Source: an uncultured Aquimarina sp. (lineage in GTDB: Bacteria > Bacteroidota > Bacteroidia > Flavobacteriales > Flavobacteriaceae). From it: 64,000 nt of DNA. Of the stretch, positions 8,985 through 17,713 are shown one piece after another. A program made the translations under genes and the position numbers. The notes beneath the pieces were generated by a model that worked only from the letters and a program-made list of their open reading frames with translations, did not search any database and was not told where the DNA came from. The stretch is taken from positions 1 to 64,000 of the forward strand of contig NZ_CANLMP010000007.1 in the NCBI RefSeq assembly GCF_947492405.1, in the 5' to 3' direction. Every line of letters starts with the position of its first letter. Within the stretch, counting starts at the first letter, position 1.

Positions 8985-9022
8985 AAAACTAGCTATGTTC
9001 CACGTGGAACATAGCTAGTTTT
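8985..9022. promoter_or_regulatory. parS site 4 within a 38-bp perfect palindrome
   Basis: The core TGTTCCACGTGGAACA lies at 8996-9011; complementarity continues outward (AAAACTAGCTA on the left, TAGCTAGTTTT on the right) to give a perfect 38-base inverted repeat. It covers the last codons of ybeY (...FHVEHS, stop at 8989-8991). As RNA it could fold into a long hairpin ending in TTTT on the minus strand, so it may also act as a transcription terminator or pause site after ybeY. Confidence 0.85.
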
Positions 9023-9411
9023 TCATTTTCCTTATTTCTCATAACTACACTTTCATCATCAGTTTTATCCTTAAAACCACAAAAGTGTAATACTCCATGA
9101 ATTATAACTCGCCTTAATTCTTCTTCAATTGAAACAGCATATGTTTCAGCATTATCAACCACTCTTTCATATGATATAAAAATATCACCGTGCAATTCAT
9201 TTCCTAATGAATTATCGAAACTTATTATATCCGTATACGTGTCGTGATTGAGGAAATCCTGATTTATTTTCAATAGATAATCGTCATTGCAAAAGATAAA
9301 ACTTATCTCTCCTTCTTTCTTTTTTTCAGATATTATTACATTATGTATCCATGAAGAGATACGTTTTTCGTCTATAACTATATCAACCGATTCGTAAAAA
9401 AAATTAATCAT
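8989..9411 (-). CDS. ybeY: Endoribonuclease YbeY
   Basis: 140 residues. The UPF0054 signature is at HGVLHFCGFKDKT (about residues 109-121): the first two metal-binding histidines are present, but the third His of the classical H-x3-H-x5-H motif is replaced by Asp. I believe this is common in the phylum but cannot check it. YbeY takes part in 16S rRNA 3' end maturation and ribosome quality control. The start codon overlaps the end of the DUF4175 gene by 8 bases. The C-terminal residues FHVEHS are dictated by the overlapping parS site, a pattern also seen where parS overlaps gene ends in other bacteria. Confidence 0.9.
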   Translation of the reverse strand: MINFFYESVDIVIDEKRISSWIHNVIISEKKKEGEISFIFCNDDYLLKINQDFLNHDTYTDIISFDNSLGNELHGDIFISYERVVDNAETYAVSIEEELRRVIIHGVLHFCGFKDKTDDESVVMRNKENEKLAMFHVEHS

Positions 9412-12400
9412 TTCCTTTCTTAAAATACTCCTGAACTTTACGCTTATAATTTTGCCGCAAAGGTAATACTTGTCTGTTTAATATTTCGGTAGTATTAAAA
9501 TATTGTTTTGCCTTTAATATTTGTTCATTACTATCATTATCAAACAGCTTATTATTACTTTTACTCTCTCTTCTCTCTTCTTCTCCTTGTTCAAAAGTAG
9601 CGTCATCCAACTTCAATAATTCATGTTTTAACTCTAACATTTTACTTAATGTTTGATCATTAAAACCTTTTTCTAACAACTCACTCTCCACCTGCTCCAT
9701 TCTTCTTAATAGATCACTTCCTTTTCGATTGCCTATTCCTTGTTTTTTTAATTTGTCTTGTAAAGCATTTCTAAGCTGTTGCTGTTGTTTATATATTTCA
9801 TATAATTCTCCATTCAGATCCTCCTTTTGCATCTCTGATTCACCATCTTTACCATTTCCGTTTTTTCCTTTCTTATTACCATTCTTCCCATCTCCACCTT
9901 CTCCTTCACCGTCTTCTCCTTCTCCATTCTTACCTTTTCCTTTTTTACCCTCTTTACCATTTTCCCCTTTCTCTCCAGATCCTTCTCCACCAGATTCTCC
10001 TGCTTTTTCTCCTTTCTTCTTTCCTTTTCCTTTCTCCGTTCCCTCTTTCATTTTATCATTTAACTCTTCTTGTTTTTTGATAATATCCGGTAATTGAAAA
10101 CCGCGAGATTTACTTCCACTTTTACCCTTACCAGATGCAGACATACTGTTTTGCATTTGATCCAAAGCCTTACTTAAAAAATATGCCAAATCATTAGAAG
10201 CCGTAATCGCATACTGTTGATTCGCCGTTCCCTGAATAGATTGGTTTTCTGCTAAACGTTCTAGTGATTTATCTATATTAAATTCTATATCGGTTAACTT
10301 ACTGGTAACCTCATCTGATATTGTCGGTGTACGTAAAGCTAATGCATACAAACTATCATCAATATGAATAAAATTTTCTCTCAGTATACTTTGCTTTTTT
10401 AGTTTATTAGAATACGTAGGATTATCATTATTAATACCTTTAAACCCTTTCATAAGTTCCTCCTGCTCCATTGAAAAATCTACCAGATTATCTAAAATCT
10501 GTCTCAACATCTCCATATCCTCCTGTTGTTGTTCTCCTCCTCCCATCTGCATTTGCATTTGCATACCCTTACTCATTTCTTTCATCTTTTGCGCAGCACT
10601 TTTTTGATTTTTCTTAGCATCAGATTTTTGATTCTTATCTAAATTATCGCTCGCTTTTTGTTGTTCTTTTTTAATATCGTCTTCATCTTTCTTCTCTTGA
10701 TCTAAATTCATTGGCTTCTTCAGATCATCATTATCCTTTCTTAACTCATCCATTTCTTTTTGGAATTTTTCGAATTCCTCATTCAACTTATCCTGTTCTT
10801 GCTTCGTATTTTCCTCCTCATTCTTATTAGATAATTCCTCTTGCTTCTCCGATAAATCATTCAACTTGTCCGCTAACTTTTCATGCTTTTCAATTACATA
10901 ATATCTTTTCGTCAACTCCAATAATTGTTCTAAATTCTTTTTCAGATTCTTATTTTCCTTTGCTAATTCCTCTAATTTTTCAGTTAATTCTTCCTTTTGA
11001 ATTTTCTCCGATAACTTATTTATTTCCTCTAAAAGCTTTTCATTTTTCTTCATTTTCTCTTCATTCCTTTCTAACATTTCCTTTAATGCATCTTTAAAAG
11101 GTTCCTCTTCTTTTTTGTTATCCAATTGCTCTAAATTATCCTTAAGCTTTTTAGAAAAGTTTTGCATCATCTTTTCTTGTTCCTTTTGGCGCTTTAAATA
11201 ATCCTCAAGCTTTTTCTTATCGTTATAATCTAACTGCTTTTTTTCTTTTTGTAACTTACTTAAGCTTCTTAAATCCTGTTCTTGTTCCTTAAATTTCTTC
11301 AAAGATTTATTTAACCCTGATATAGCTTCATTCTGTTCTTTTAACTTTTTATCTTCTTCTTCTTCATTTGTTAACTTTCTAAAACCAAAAACCTGACTCT
11401 TCGTACTCTTAAATTTATGAATGACATCATTATCAAAAACTTCAAAATAAAACTCATAATTAACTCCGTCTTTTAACACAAGATTACCTGGAAATGCATA
11501 GACGAATTCATCAAATTCCGTATTGTTTACATTCAAGTCATACGTCATCTTGTTTGTCTGCTCTTCGCTATCATAATATACCAAACGCAACTTACTTAAA
11601 CCATAATCATCACTAACTCTTCCGTAAAAATACATCGTACTGTTATCAACTGAATCTCTTTCCGAGCTTAAATTAATCTCTGGATATTGATCCTTTACTA
11701 CCCTAATACTAAAAGACAAATTGTCGTAATCCTCTATGTTCTTATTGGAAGTTGTAATCTGATAATCCCAATCAGCATACAAATTATTTCCATAAGAAAA
11801 GCTAGAAGCATTTTTTTTAAACAATTCTGTAGAATCCTTTGATACCATATTTACCTTATCTGTATTTCTAGTGTTCACCTTCCAAGTAACCCTTGTTCCT
11901 TCAGGCACCGTAGCATTACCAGAACTTTCTAAAACTTCATCTTTTTTTTGTGTATAACCAGGATAATCCAATTCCATTTTGAAATCTAATAAAACCGGAA
12001 CTGGTACTACATCCAAAGTATATTGTCTGGAATTAACATCATTAGAAGATAATACAAAGTCTATAGATTCCTTTGGTTGTATAAACGTATGTTGAAATTC
12101 GCCAACACCTGTACTCTTAAGAAAATAAATCTCATCATTATAATTAACACTAACATTCTCGGGAACAATTTCACCGGTAGTCTTCACCTCCAAAACAAAG
12201 TCCTTATTTTCTAGAGCATTGAGACTATTATTTACTACAAAAAACTGAAAAGGTGCAGGAGGTTCATACGCTGTTTCATAATTAACAACCCGTTTATAAC
12301 TTTCTGAAAACCAAGTGTTTTCATTAAACAAACTTACTAGTAAAAAAACAGCGATTGGTACAAGCGCATATTTAAGATATTTTGTGTTTTTCTTAAAATC

Positions 12401-12832
12401 TATCGCTAACTTAAAGGGTATTGGCTTTAGTTGTAATGATTTCTGCTCTATACTAGCTAAAAGCAATGAAGATGATCTATCATCTTTACTAAGTTGTAAA
12501 AGATTTAATAATTTATCATTTACATCTGGGAAATGATTTCCTATTATTCTAGAAGCATTTACATAGTCAATGCCACTTGCTAGTCTAAACAACTTGGCAA
12601 CTGGTACAAGTATGAACTTAATAAATAGTGATAACTCTACTACTACAAAAAGCCAAAATAACACAGTTCTCCAAGTACTATTTAACCACAAAAAGTATTC
12701 TATTAATAGCGTAATTAGAAAATACAAAACACCTGCAGCGAAAAAAAGTATTACCCCTTTTATCAACTCATTGATATAATATTTTTTAATAAATTGTTCT
12801 AATTTATCCTTTATGAATTCAAAACTATCCAT
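9404..12832 (-). CDS. DUF4175-family membrane protein with long coiled coil
   Basis: 1142 residues. Three hydrophobic helices near the N terminus (about 22-45, 55-76 and 150-166) are followed by a beta-rich extracytoplasmic region (about 180-480), then a very long K/E/Q/N coiled coil (about 490-770). A low-complexity stretch of G/E/K/N (about 930-1010, e.g. GEGEDGEGEGGDGKNG) precedes a final helical segment with LPLRQNYKRKVQEYF. This architecture fits the DUF4175 family of Bacteroidota; its function is not established. It heads the minus-strand group DUF4175-ybeY-mnmG, overlapping ybeY by 8 bases. Confidence 0.85.
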   Translation of the reverse strand: MDSFEFIKDKLEQFIKKYYINELIKGVILFFAAGVLYFLITLLIEYFLWLNSTWRTVLFWLFVVVELSLFIKFILVPVAKLFRLASGIDYVNASRIIGNHFPDVNDKLLNLLQLSKDDRSSSLLLASIEQKSLQLKPIPFKLAIDFKKNTKYLKYALVPIAVFLLVSLFNENTWFSESYKRVVNYETAYEPPAPFQFFVVNNSLNALENKDFVLEVKTTGEIVPENVSVNYNDEIYFLKSTGVGEFQHTFIQPKESIDFVLSSNDVNSRQYTLDVVPVPVLLDFKMELDYPGYTQKKDEVLESSGNATVPEGTRVTWKVNTRNTDKVNMVSKDSTELFKKNASSFSYGNNLYADWDYQITTSNKNIEDYDNLSFSIRVVKDQYPEINLSSERDSVDNSTMYFYGRVSDDYGLSKLRLVYYDSEEQTNKMTYDLNVNNTEFDEFVYAFPGNLVLKDGVNYEFYFEVFDNDVIHKFKSTKSQVFGFRKLTNEEEEDKKLKEQNEAISGLNKSLKKFKEQEQDLRSLSKLQKEKKQLDYNDKKKLEDYLKRQKEQEKMMQNFSKKLKDNLEQLDNKKEEEPFKDALKEMLERNEEKMKKNEKLLEEINKLSEKIQKEELTEKLEELAKENKNLKKNLEQLLELTKRYYVIEKHEKLADKLNDLSEKQEELSNKNEEENTKQEQDKLNEEFEKFQKEMDELRKDNDDLKKPMNLDQEKKDEDDIKKEQQKASDNLDKNQKSDAKKNQKSAAQKMKEMSKGMQMQMQMGGGEQQQEDMEMLRQILDNLVDFSMEQEELMKGFKGINNDNPTYSNKLKKQSILRENFIHIDDSLYALALRTPTISDEVTSKLTDIEFNIDKSLERLAENQSIQGTANQQYAITASNDLAYFLSKALDQMQNSMSASGKGKSGSKSRGFQLPDIIKKQEELNDKMKEGTEKGKGKKKGEKAGESGGEGSGEKGENGKEGKKGKGKNGEGEDGEGEGGDGKNGNKKGKNGNGKDGESEMQKEDLNGELYEIYKQQQQLRNALQDKLKKQGIGNRKGSDLLRRMEQVESELLEKGFNDQTLSKMLELKHELLKLDDATFEQGEEERRESKSNNKLFDNDSNEQILKAKQYFNTTEILNRQVLPLRQNYKRKVQEYFKKGND

Positions 12833-12885
12833 TTTTTAAAGCCTTTCTTTTTCAGTAATCTATAAAACTACAACTTTATTTCTTA

Positions 12886-12893
12886 TAGATTTG
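12886..12893 (+). promoter_or_regulatory. -7 promoter element of the AlkB-like gene
   Basis: TAGATTTG matches TAnnTTTG and lies 41 bases upstream of the start codon, within the 102-base divergent gap. Confidence 0.45.
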
Positions 12894-12934
12894 TTATATT
12901 TATTATAATTCAAATTCCTAGTATCTAAGCCATT

Positions 12935-13972
12935 ATGAAAGATTTAAAATATATCTCCGCATATTCTATTCCAATCGTTGCTTTACTAAGTATATGGCTA
13001 CAAGGTGTATATACATACTTAACTCCTATTTATGTCTTTGGTTTTATTCCTATTATTGAACTATTTACTCCTTCGTCTGAACAAAATCTTGAAGAAGAAA
13101 CACGCTTATCCAAATCTAAAAAGAAACTGTTTGATTGGCTTCTATATATCAACTTACCAATTATATATGCCATTTTGTTTTATGCGTTATACACAGTATC
13201 TTCTTTTTCCTTAGAAACTTATGAAATCGTTGGAATAATAATATCTACAGGAATTGTACTTGGTGCTAATGGAATCAATGTTGGTCATGAATTAGGTCAT
13301 CGCTTTTCTAAAGAAAGGTTTATTGCCAAGGCATTACTTCTGCCTTCTTTATATATGCATTTCTACGTGGAACATAATTTTGGACATCATCTAAAAGCCG
13401 CTACAAACGAAGATCCTGCTACAGCACGCTATAATCAACCTCTTTATTTCTTTTGGTTCAGTTCAGTTATTGGACAATACATAAGTGCCTGGAAAATTCA
13501 GATTAACTTATTAAAACAAAACAATCAATCTTTTATATCAGCAAAAAATGATATGTTTTGGTATCTTATTATCACCTTAGGATACCTAGGTATCATCTTT
13601 TCTTTTTTTAGTTTTTTCGGAATGCTAATTGCTATATTCTGTGGAATTGTTGGTTTCTTGTTATTAGAAACAATTAACTATATTGAGCATTATGGATTAT
13701 TAAGAAAGAAAAATAAATCCGGCAGATATGAACGCGTTCGCGAGATTCACTCATGGAATTCTAACCATTTATTAGGTCGCATCTTACTTTTTGAACTTAC
13801 CAGACATAGCGATCATCACTATAGAGCTTCTAAAAAATATCAACTTCTAGATCATCATCAAGAAAGTCCTCAGCTTCCATTTGGTTATCCAACCTCTATG
13901 GTACTTTCTTTATTTCCTCCTCTATGGTTTATGTTAATGAATAAACGCGTTCCTAAAGAAATGAAACCTTAA
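12935..13972 (+). CDS. AlkB-like alkane 1-monooxygenase / membrane fatty-acid desaturase-type hydroxylase
   Basis: 345 residues with about six membrane segments. The diiron histidine boxes are complete: HELGH (in NVGHELGHRFSKE), HNFGHH (YVEHNFGHHLKAATNEDPATAR), the AlkB-type NYIEHYGL, and LTRHSDHHYRASKKYQLL. Together with the box spacing these fit integral-membrane alkane 1-monooxygenases, which hydroxylate terminal carbons of alkanes with rubredoxin as electron donor. No rubredoxin gene is adjacent, so the true substrate could be another lipid. It stands alone between a divergent DUF4175 gene and gltX. Confidence 0.85.
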   Translation: MKDLKYISAYSIPIVALLSIWLQGVYTYLTPIYVFGFIPIIELFTPSSEQNLEEETRLSKSKKKLFDWLLYINLPIIYAILFYALYTVSSFSLETYEIVGIIISTGIVLGANGINVGHELGHRFSKERFIAKALLLPSLYMHFYVEHNFGHHLKAATNEDPATARYNQPLYFFWFSSVIGQYISAWKIQINLLKQNNQSFISAKNDMFWYLIITLGYLGIIFSFFSFFGMLIAIFCGIVGFLLLETINYIEHYGLLRKKNKSGRYERVREIHSWNSNHLLGRILLFELTRHSDHHYRASKKYQLLDHHQESPQLPFGYPTSMVLSLFPPLWFMLMNKRVPKEMKP

Positions 13973-14026
13973 CTTAGTTACGTGATTATTTGAAACAAAT
14001 CTTTTTATATCACTTATTTAAGATTG

Positions 14027-14034
14027 TATCTTTG
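14027..14034 (+). promoter_or_regulatory. -7 promoter element of gltX
   Basis: TATCTTTG, a match to TAnnTTTG, 44 bases upstream of the preferred gltX start. It lies inside the longer open frame that begins at 14024, which supports the inner start. Confidence 0.55.
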
Positions 14035-14077
14035 TCATCGCTTTTATACTCCTTTAATAAGGTTTAAAAACAAGATC

Positions 14078-15589
14078 ATGACAAAAAACATCAGGGTAAG
14101 ATTTGCCCCAAGTCCAACTGGACCTCTTCACATAGGTGGTGTAAGAACTGCTCTATTCAATTACTTATTTACAAAAAAAAATAAAGGAACCTTTGTTCTT
14201 AGGATTGAAGATACTGACCAAAATAGGTATGTTCCCGGAGCAGAAAATTATATTATAGAAGCATTAAATTGGTGCAATATTCCGTTTGATGAAGGGCCAG
14301 GAAAAGACGGTGGTTTTGGACCGTATCGTCAGAGCGAACGAAAACATCTATATAAACAATACGCAGATCAATTAATCGCAAACGGTCATGCTTATTATGC
14401 TTTTGATACCTCTGAAGAACTTGATTCACATAGAAAAGATCATGAAGCTCAAGGAAAAACATTTATTTATAATTGGCATAACAGAATGAAGCTGAATAAT
14501 TCATTATCCATTTCTGATAGTGAATTACAACAAAAAATTAATTCTGGAAACTCTTATGTAATTCGTTTTAAATGTCCACAAGACGAAACCTTACACCTTA
14601 TAGATGAAGTACGTGGTGATATTAAAATAGACACTAATTTATTAGATGATAAAGTGCTATTTAAAAGTGATGGTATGCCAACTTATCACCTGGCAAATAT
14701 TGTAGACGATCACTTGATGAAGATTACCCATGTCATTCGTGGAGAAGAATGGTTACCTTCATTAGCACTGCATGTTTTACTTTATCGATCTTTTGGATGG
14801 GAAGCTCCTAGTTTTTCACACTTACCATTAATTCTAAAACCTACTGGTAAAGGAAAGCTAAGCAAAAGAGATGGTGATAAAATGGGATTCCCTGTTTTTC
14901 CATTACAATGGAACGATCCAAAAACTAACGAAACTGCATCTGGATATCGCGAAGATGGTTATCTACCACAAGCTGTTATCAATATGCTTGCTTTCTTAGG
15001 GTGGAATCCTGGAACAGAACAAGAGCTATTCTCATTAGAAGAATTGATTAAAGAATTTGACCTAGCTAGAGTTAATAAAGCCGGTGCCAAGTTTGACCCA
15101 GAAAAAACAAAATGGTTTCAGCAGCAACATTTTCAACAAGCAGCTATTAATCTACACGTGGAACAATTAGAACAAATACTTTCTGATAACAATATTTCTA
15201 CCACATTTGATCTTACTGAGGTTGTTAATTTAATTAAAGAAAGAGCTGTTTTTTCCAAAGACCTTTGGGATCTTAGTATGTTTCTTTTTATAGCTCCTAC
15301 TCAGTATGATGAAAAAGCGACCAAGAAAGCTTGGAAAGAAGATACTCCTGCTCTTATGGAAGAGTTAATAAAAATAATTGGTGATATAACAAACTTTACT
15401 TCCGACAATATTTCTAGTATCGTAAAAGATTGGATTAAATCAAAAGAAATTGGATTTGGAAAAATTATGATGCCTCTTCGTATTGCACTAGTAGGATCAC
15501 TTCAGGGTCCAGATATTTTTGAAATAATACAAATTATTGGGAAAGAACAAACCATTAACAGAATTGAATCTATTATAAAAAAACTATAA
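14078..15589 (+). CDS. gltX: Glutamate--tRNA ligase
   Basis: 503 residues from the ATG at 14078; the frame is open from 14024 but that part contains the promoter. Class I synthetase signatures: PSPTGPLHIGG near residues 11-21 (HIGH-type) and GKLSKRDGDKMG near 262-273 (KMSKS-type). It charges tRNA-Glu with glutamate. The segment RIEDTDQNRYVPGAENYI and HVIRGEEWLPS are typical of GluRS, and the absence of a GlnRS-like insert agrees with a separate glnS at 19.2-21.3 kb. A strong terminator follows at 15615-15658. Confidence 0.96.
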   Translation: MTKNIRVRFAPSPTGPLHIGGVRTALFNYLFTKKNKGTFVLRIEDTDQNRYVPGAENYIIEALNWCNIPFDEGPGKDGGFGPYRQSERKHLYKQYADQLIANGHAYYAFDTSEELDSHRKDHEAQGKTFIYNWHNRMKLNNSLSISDSELQQKINSGNSYVIRFKCPQDETLHLIDEVRGDIKIDTNLLDDKVLFKSDGMPTYHLANIVDDHLMKITHVIRGEEWLPSLALHVLLYRSFGWEAPSFSHLPLILKPTGKGKLSKRDGDKMGFPVFPLQWNDPKTNETASGYREDGYLPQAVINMLAFLGWNPGTEQELFSLEELIKEFDLARVNKAGAKFDPEKTKWFQQQHFQQAAINLHVEQLEQILSDNNISTTFDLTEVVNLIKERAVFSKDLWDLSMFLFIAPTQYDEKATKKAWKEDTPALMEELIKIIGDITNFTSDNISSIVKDWIKSKEIGFGKIMMPLRIALVGSLQGPDIFEIIQIIGKEQTINRIESIIKKL

Positions 15590-15614
15590 TATTATAGTTT
15601 TTAATATCTAATAA

Positions 15615-15658
15615 ATACCCCATTATCTTCGGCAAGATAATGGGGTATACTTTTTTTA
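15615..15658 (+). terminator. Strong intrinsic terminator after gltX
   Basis: A perfect 15-bp stem (15615-15629 with 15634-15648), a CGGC loop and a run of seven T at 15651-15657. Confidence 0.92.
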
Positions 15659-15720
15659 AACGTGTAACATTTTTACATAAATATCTACATATATAGTAAC
15701 AATTCTAAAAACTGTCAACT

Positions 15721-15900
15721 ATGCGAAAACAATATAAAGTGCTAAAAAGATCTAATCTATGGTCTACTGAAAAGCTAAGAAAAGATGTTGAAGATACTTT
15801 AAACAGTGCTGCACAGGATGGATGGGAAATTATTTCTGTGGCTTTTGGATCCTCAGGAAGTTCTGGAATATCTACTGCTATGATAACTATAGCAAAATAA
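15721..15900 (+). CDS. Small DUF4177-like protein
   Basis: 59 residues starting MRKQYKVLKRSNLWST and ending ISTAMITIAK. The middle AAQDGWEIISVAFG is the signature of small DUF4177-type proteins (Y-K-V ... N-x-x-A-x-x-G-W-E-x-x-S-V). No function is established. It lies between the gltX terminator and the SPFH gene, 65 bases before the latter, and may share its transcript. Confidence 0.75.
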   Translation: MRKQYKVLKRSNLWSTEKLRKDVEDTLNSAAQDGWEIISVAFGSSGSSGISTAMITIAK

Positions 15901-15965
15901 AATTGTAGAACAACATTTTATCTTTACATTTAATACAATACTATTAACCTTAAAATTTAATATAA

Positions 15966-16910
15966 ATGAATTATTATATTATACCCTTAGCAATTATAGG
16001 ATTCTTCCTATTCATTAAATTTTTCTTTGTTGTTAAACAGCAAACATCTGCTATTATTGAAAGATTTGGAAAATTTCATAGCATTCGTAACTCAGGATTA
16101 CAAATGAAAATTCCGATTGTCGATAACATAACAGGTCGTATTAACCTAAAAATTCAACAACTTGACGTTCTTGTAGAAACTAAAACGAAAGATGATGTAT
16201 TTGTACGTCTTAAAATTTCCGTTCAATTTCAAGTGATCAAAGAAAAGGTTTATGACGCCTTTTATAAACTAGAAAACCCACACGATCAGATCACCTCCTA
16301 TGTATTTGATGTAGTTCGTGCAGAGGTACCTAAAATGAAATTAGATGATGTTTTTGAAAGAAAAGATGATATTGCGATTGCCGTAAAACAAGAACTTAAT
16401 GAAGCTATGATTAATTATGGTTATGATATTATAAAAACATTAGTAACCGATATTGATCCTGATCTACAGGTAAAAGAAGCTATGAATAGAATTAATGCAG
16501 CAGAACGCGAAAAAGTTGCAGCAGAATATGAAGCAGAAGCAGAACGTATTAAAATCGTAGCAAAAGCACGTGCTGAAGCAGAAAGTAAAAGATTACAGGG
16601 TCAAGGTATTGCAGATCAAAGAAGAGAGATTGCAAGAGGTCTGGAAGAAAGTGTTGATGTATTAAATAATGTAGGTATTAATTCTCAAGAAGCTTCTGCC
16701 CTAATTGTAGTAACGCAACATTATGATACACTACAATCTATTGGTGAAGAGACTAACAGTAATTTGATACTATTACCTAACTCTCCACAAGCTGGTAGCG
16801 ATATGTTAAATAATATGATTGCTTCATTTACGGCTTCAAATCAAATAGGAGAAGAAATGAAAAAACAAAATGCTAAAAAAGGTATTGGTAAAAAGAAACC
16901 TGATGCATAG
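15966..16910 (+). CDS. SPFH/band 7 membrane protein (QmcA/stomatin-like)
   Basis: 314 residues. One N-terminal membrane helix (about 3-22), then the SPFH domain starting KQQTSAIIERFGKFHSIRNSGLQMKIP, with VETKTKDDVFVRLKISVQFQV and the ALV/coiled-coil section EREKVAAEYEAEAERIKIVAKARAEAESKRLQGQGIA at about 180-220. SPFH proteins form large membrane-associated rings and scaffold membrane domains or proteases; the single-gene context without an NfeD protease or FtsH gives no partner. Length is typical. A terminator follows immediately. Confidence 0.9.
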   Translation: MNYYIIPLAIIGFFLFIKFFFVVKQQTSAIIERFGKFHSIRNSGLQMKIPIVDNITGRINLKIQQLDVLVETKTKDDVFVRLKISVQFQVIKEKVYDAFYKLENPHDQITSYVFDVVRAEVPKMKLDDVFERKDDIAIAVKQELNEAMINYGYDIIKTLVTDIDPDLQVKEAMNRINAAEREKVAAEYEAEAERIKIVAKARAEAESKRLQGQGIADQRREIARGLEESVDVLNNVGINSQEASALIVVTQHYDTLQSIGEETNSNLILLPNSPQAGSDMLNNMIASFTASNQIGEEMKKQNAKKGIGKKKPDA

Positions 16911-16929
16911 AATTACTTTATAAAAAAAC

Positions 16930-16968
16930 AAAACCCGATCACATTTTCTGATCGGGTTTTATTTTTTA
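16930..16968 (+). terminator. Intrinsic terminator after the SPFH gene
   Basis: Stem AAAACCCGATCA (16930-16941) pairs with TGATCGGGTTTT (16949-16960), followed by ATTTTTT. Confidence 0.92.
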
Positions 16969-17194
16969 TCAATTTTCGGAATATCTATGTCCACAAATTA
17001 CTAATTTTACCAAAAAAGAAAAATAACACGATTTAAGAGCTTTTTTATAATTAAGTTATACAATCATATTGTGCAACTTTTATTTTCTCTTAGAGTCTTT
17101 AATATAAACTTGTTTTTAATAGTAAAAAACAATGCTAAAATTTAATTAATAAATATTCTTTATTACAACAAAGAGTTCCTACAAAACCCTCAAA

Positions 17195-17704
17195 ATGAAA
17201 AATTACCTAATTATATTTCTACTTGTCTCAGGAAGTATTTTTTCTCAAAACATTAACAAATTAAAAAAACAGGCAATAAGAGATGCAAAAATAGTTTCTG
17301 AAGCTTCTGTAAAAAAAGATGTCAATACACTTTTAGAGTATACACACCCAAAAATTTCCAAAAAATACGGAGAAGAGCAATTAAGAAATGATATTGATCA
17401 AGTCTTTAAAACGATGACTGCTCAAAAAATAAAAATTGTTAGTTCAAAAATTAACAAATTAATAGAAATCAAAAAAGAAAAAAAAGAATACCGTTGCCTT
17501 GTAAAAAATACTATAAAAATGGATTTTAATGGCAGAGCAATTACATTGAAAAGTTCATTATTCGGATTTTATGACAAGAAAAAAGAAAAATGGTATTTTA
17601 TCGAATCTAATAAGTTATTAGATGATCCAGAAACTCAGAAAATCTTTAAGAATTTCGAAACAGAAATTGAAATCCCACAAGACGAACAAATAGCCGATAA
17701 TTAA
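17195..17704 (+). CDS. Secreted hypothetical protein
   Basis: 169 residues; family not recognised. The N terminus MKNYLIIFLLVSGSIFSQN is a Sec signal peptide cleaved near SQ. The mature part is lysine-rich (LKKQAIRDAKIVSEASVKKDVNTLLEYTHPKIS), with helices then strands, and DKKKEKWYFIESNKL near the end; this arrangement resembles small NTF2-like periplasmic domains, but I cannot confirm that. It stops 9 bases before the end of the convergent phosphoethanolamine transferase-like gene, with no terminator between them. Confidence 0.75.
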   Translation: MKNYLIIFLLVSGSIFSQNINKLKKQAIRDAKIVSEASVKKDVNTLLEYTHPKISKKYGEEQLRNDIDQVFKTMTAQKIKIVSSKINKLIEIKKEKKEYRCLVKNTIKMDFNGRAITLKSSLFGFYDKKKEKWYFIESNKLLDDPETQKIFKNFETEIEIPQDEQIADN

Positions 17705-17713
17705 GATTATAAA

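Noticed and set aside
9729..10097. Plus-strand Pro/Ser/Phe-rich frame
   Set aside because: It is a shadow of the low-complexity Gly/Glu/Lys section of the DUF4175 gene.
13187..13195. TTATACACA (DnaA-box-like) inside the AlkB-like gene
   Set aside because: The degenerate 9-mer is expected several times by chance in AT-rich DNA of this length, and it lies within coding sequence.
13371..13385. TTCTACGTGGAACA, a partial parS-like motif inside the AlkB-like gene
   Set aside because: Three mismatches to the 16-mer and explained by the coding sequence of the histidine box (YVEHNF). Only a half site matches.
12935..13972. Complete alkane-degradation system
   Set aside because: Only the hydroxylase-like gene is present; no rubredoxin, rubredoxin reductase or alcohol dehydrogenase is adjacent, so no pathway is claimed.
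15155..15165. CACGTGGAACA half-site in gltX
   Set aside because: The other half does not match; it encodes HVEQ in a normal protein context.
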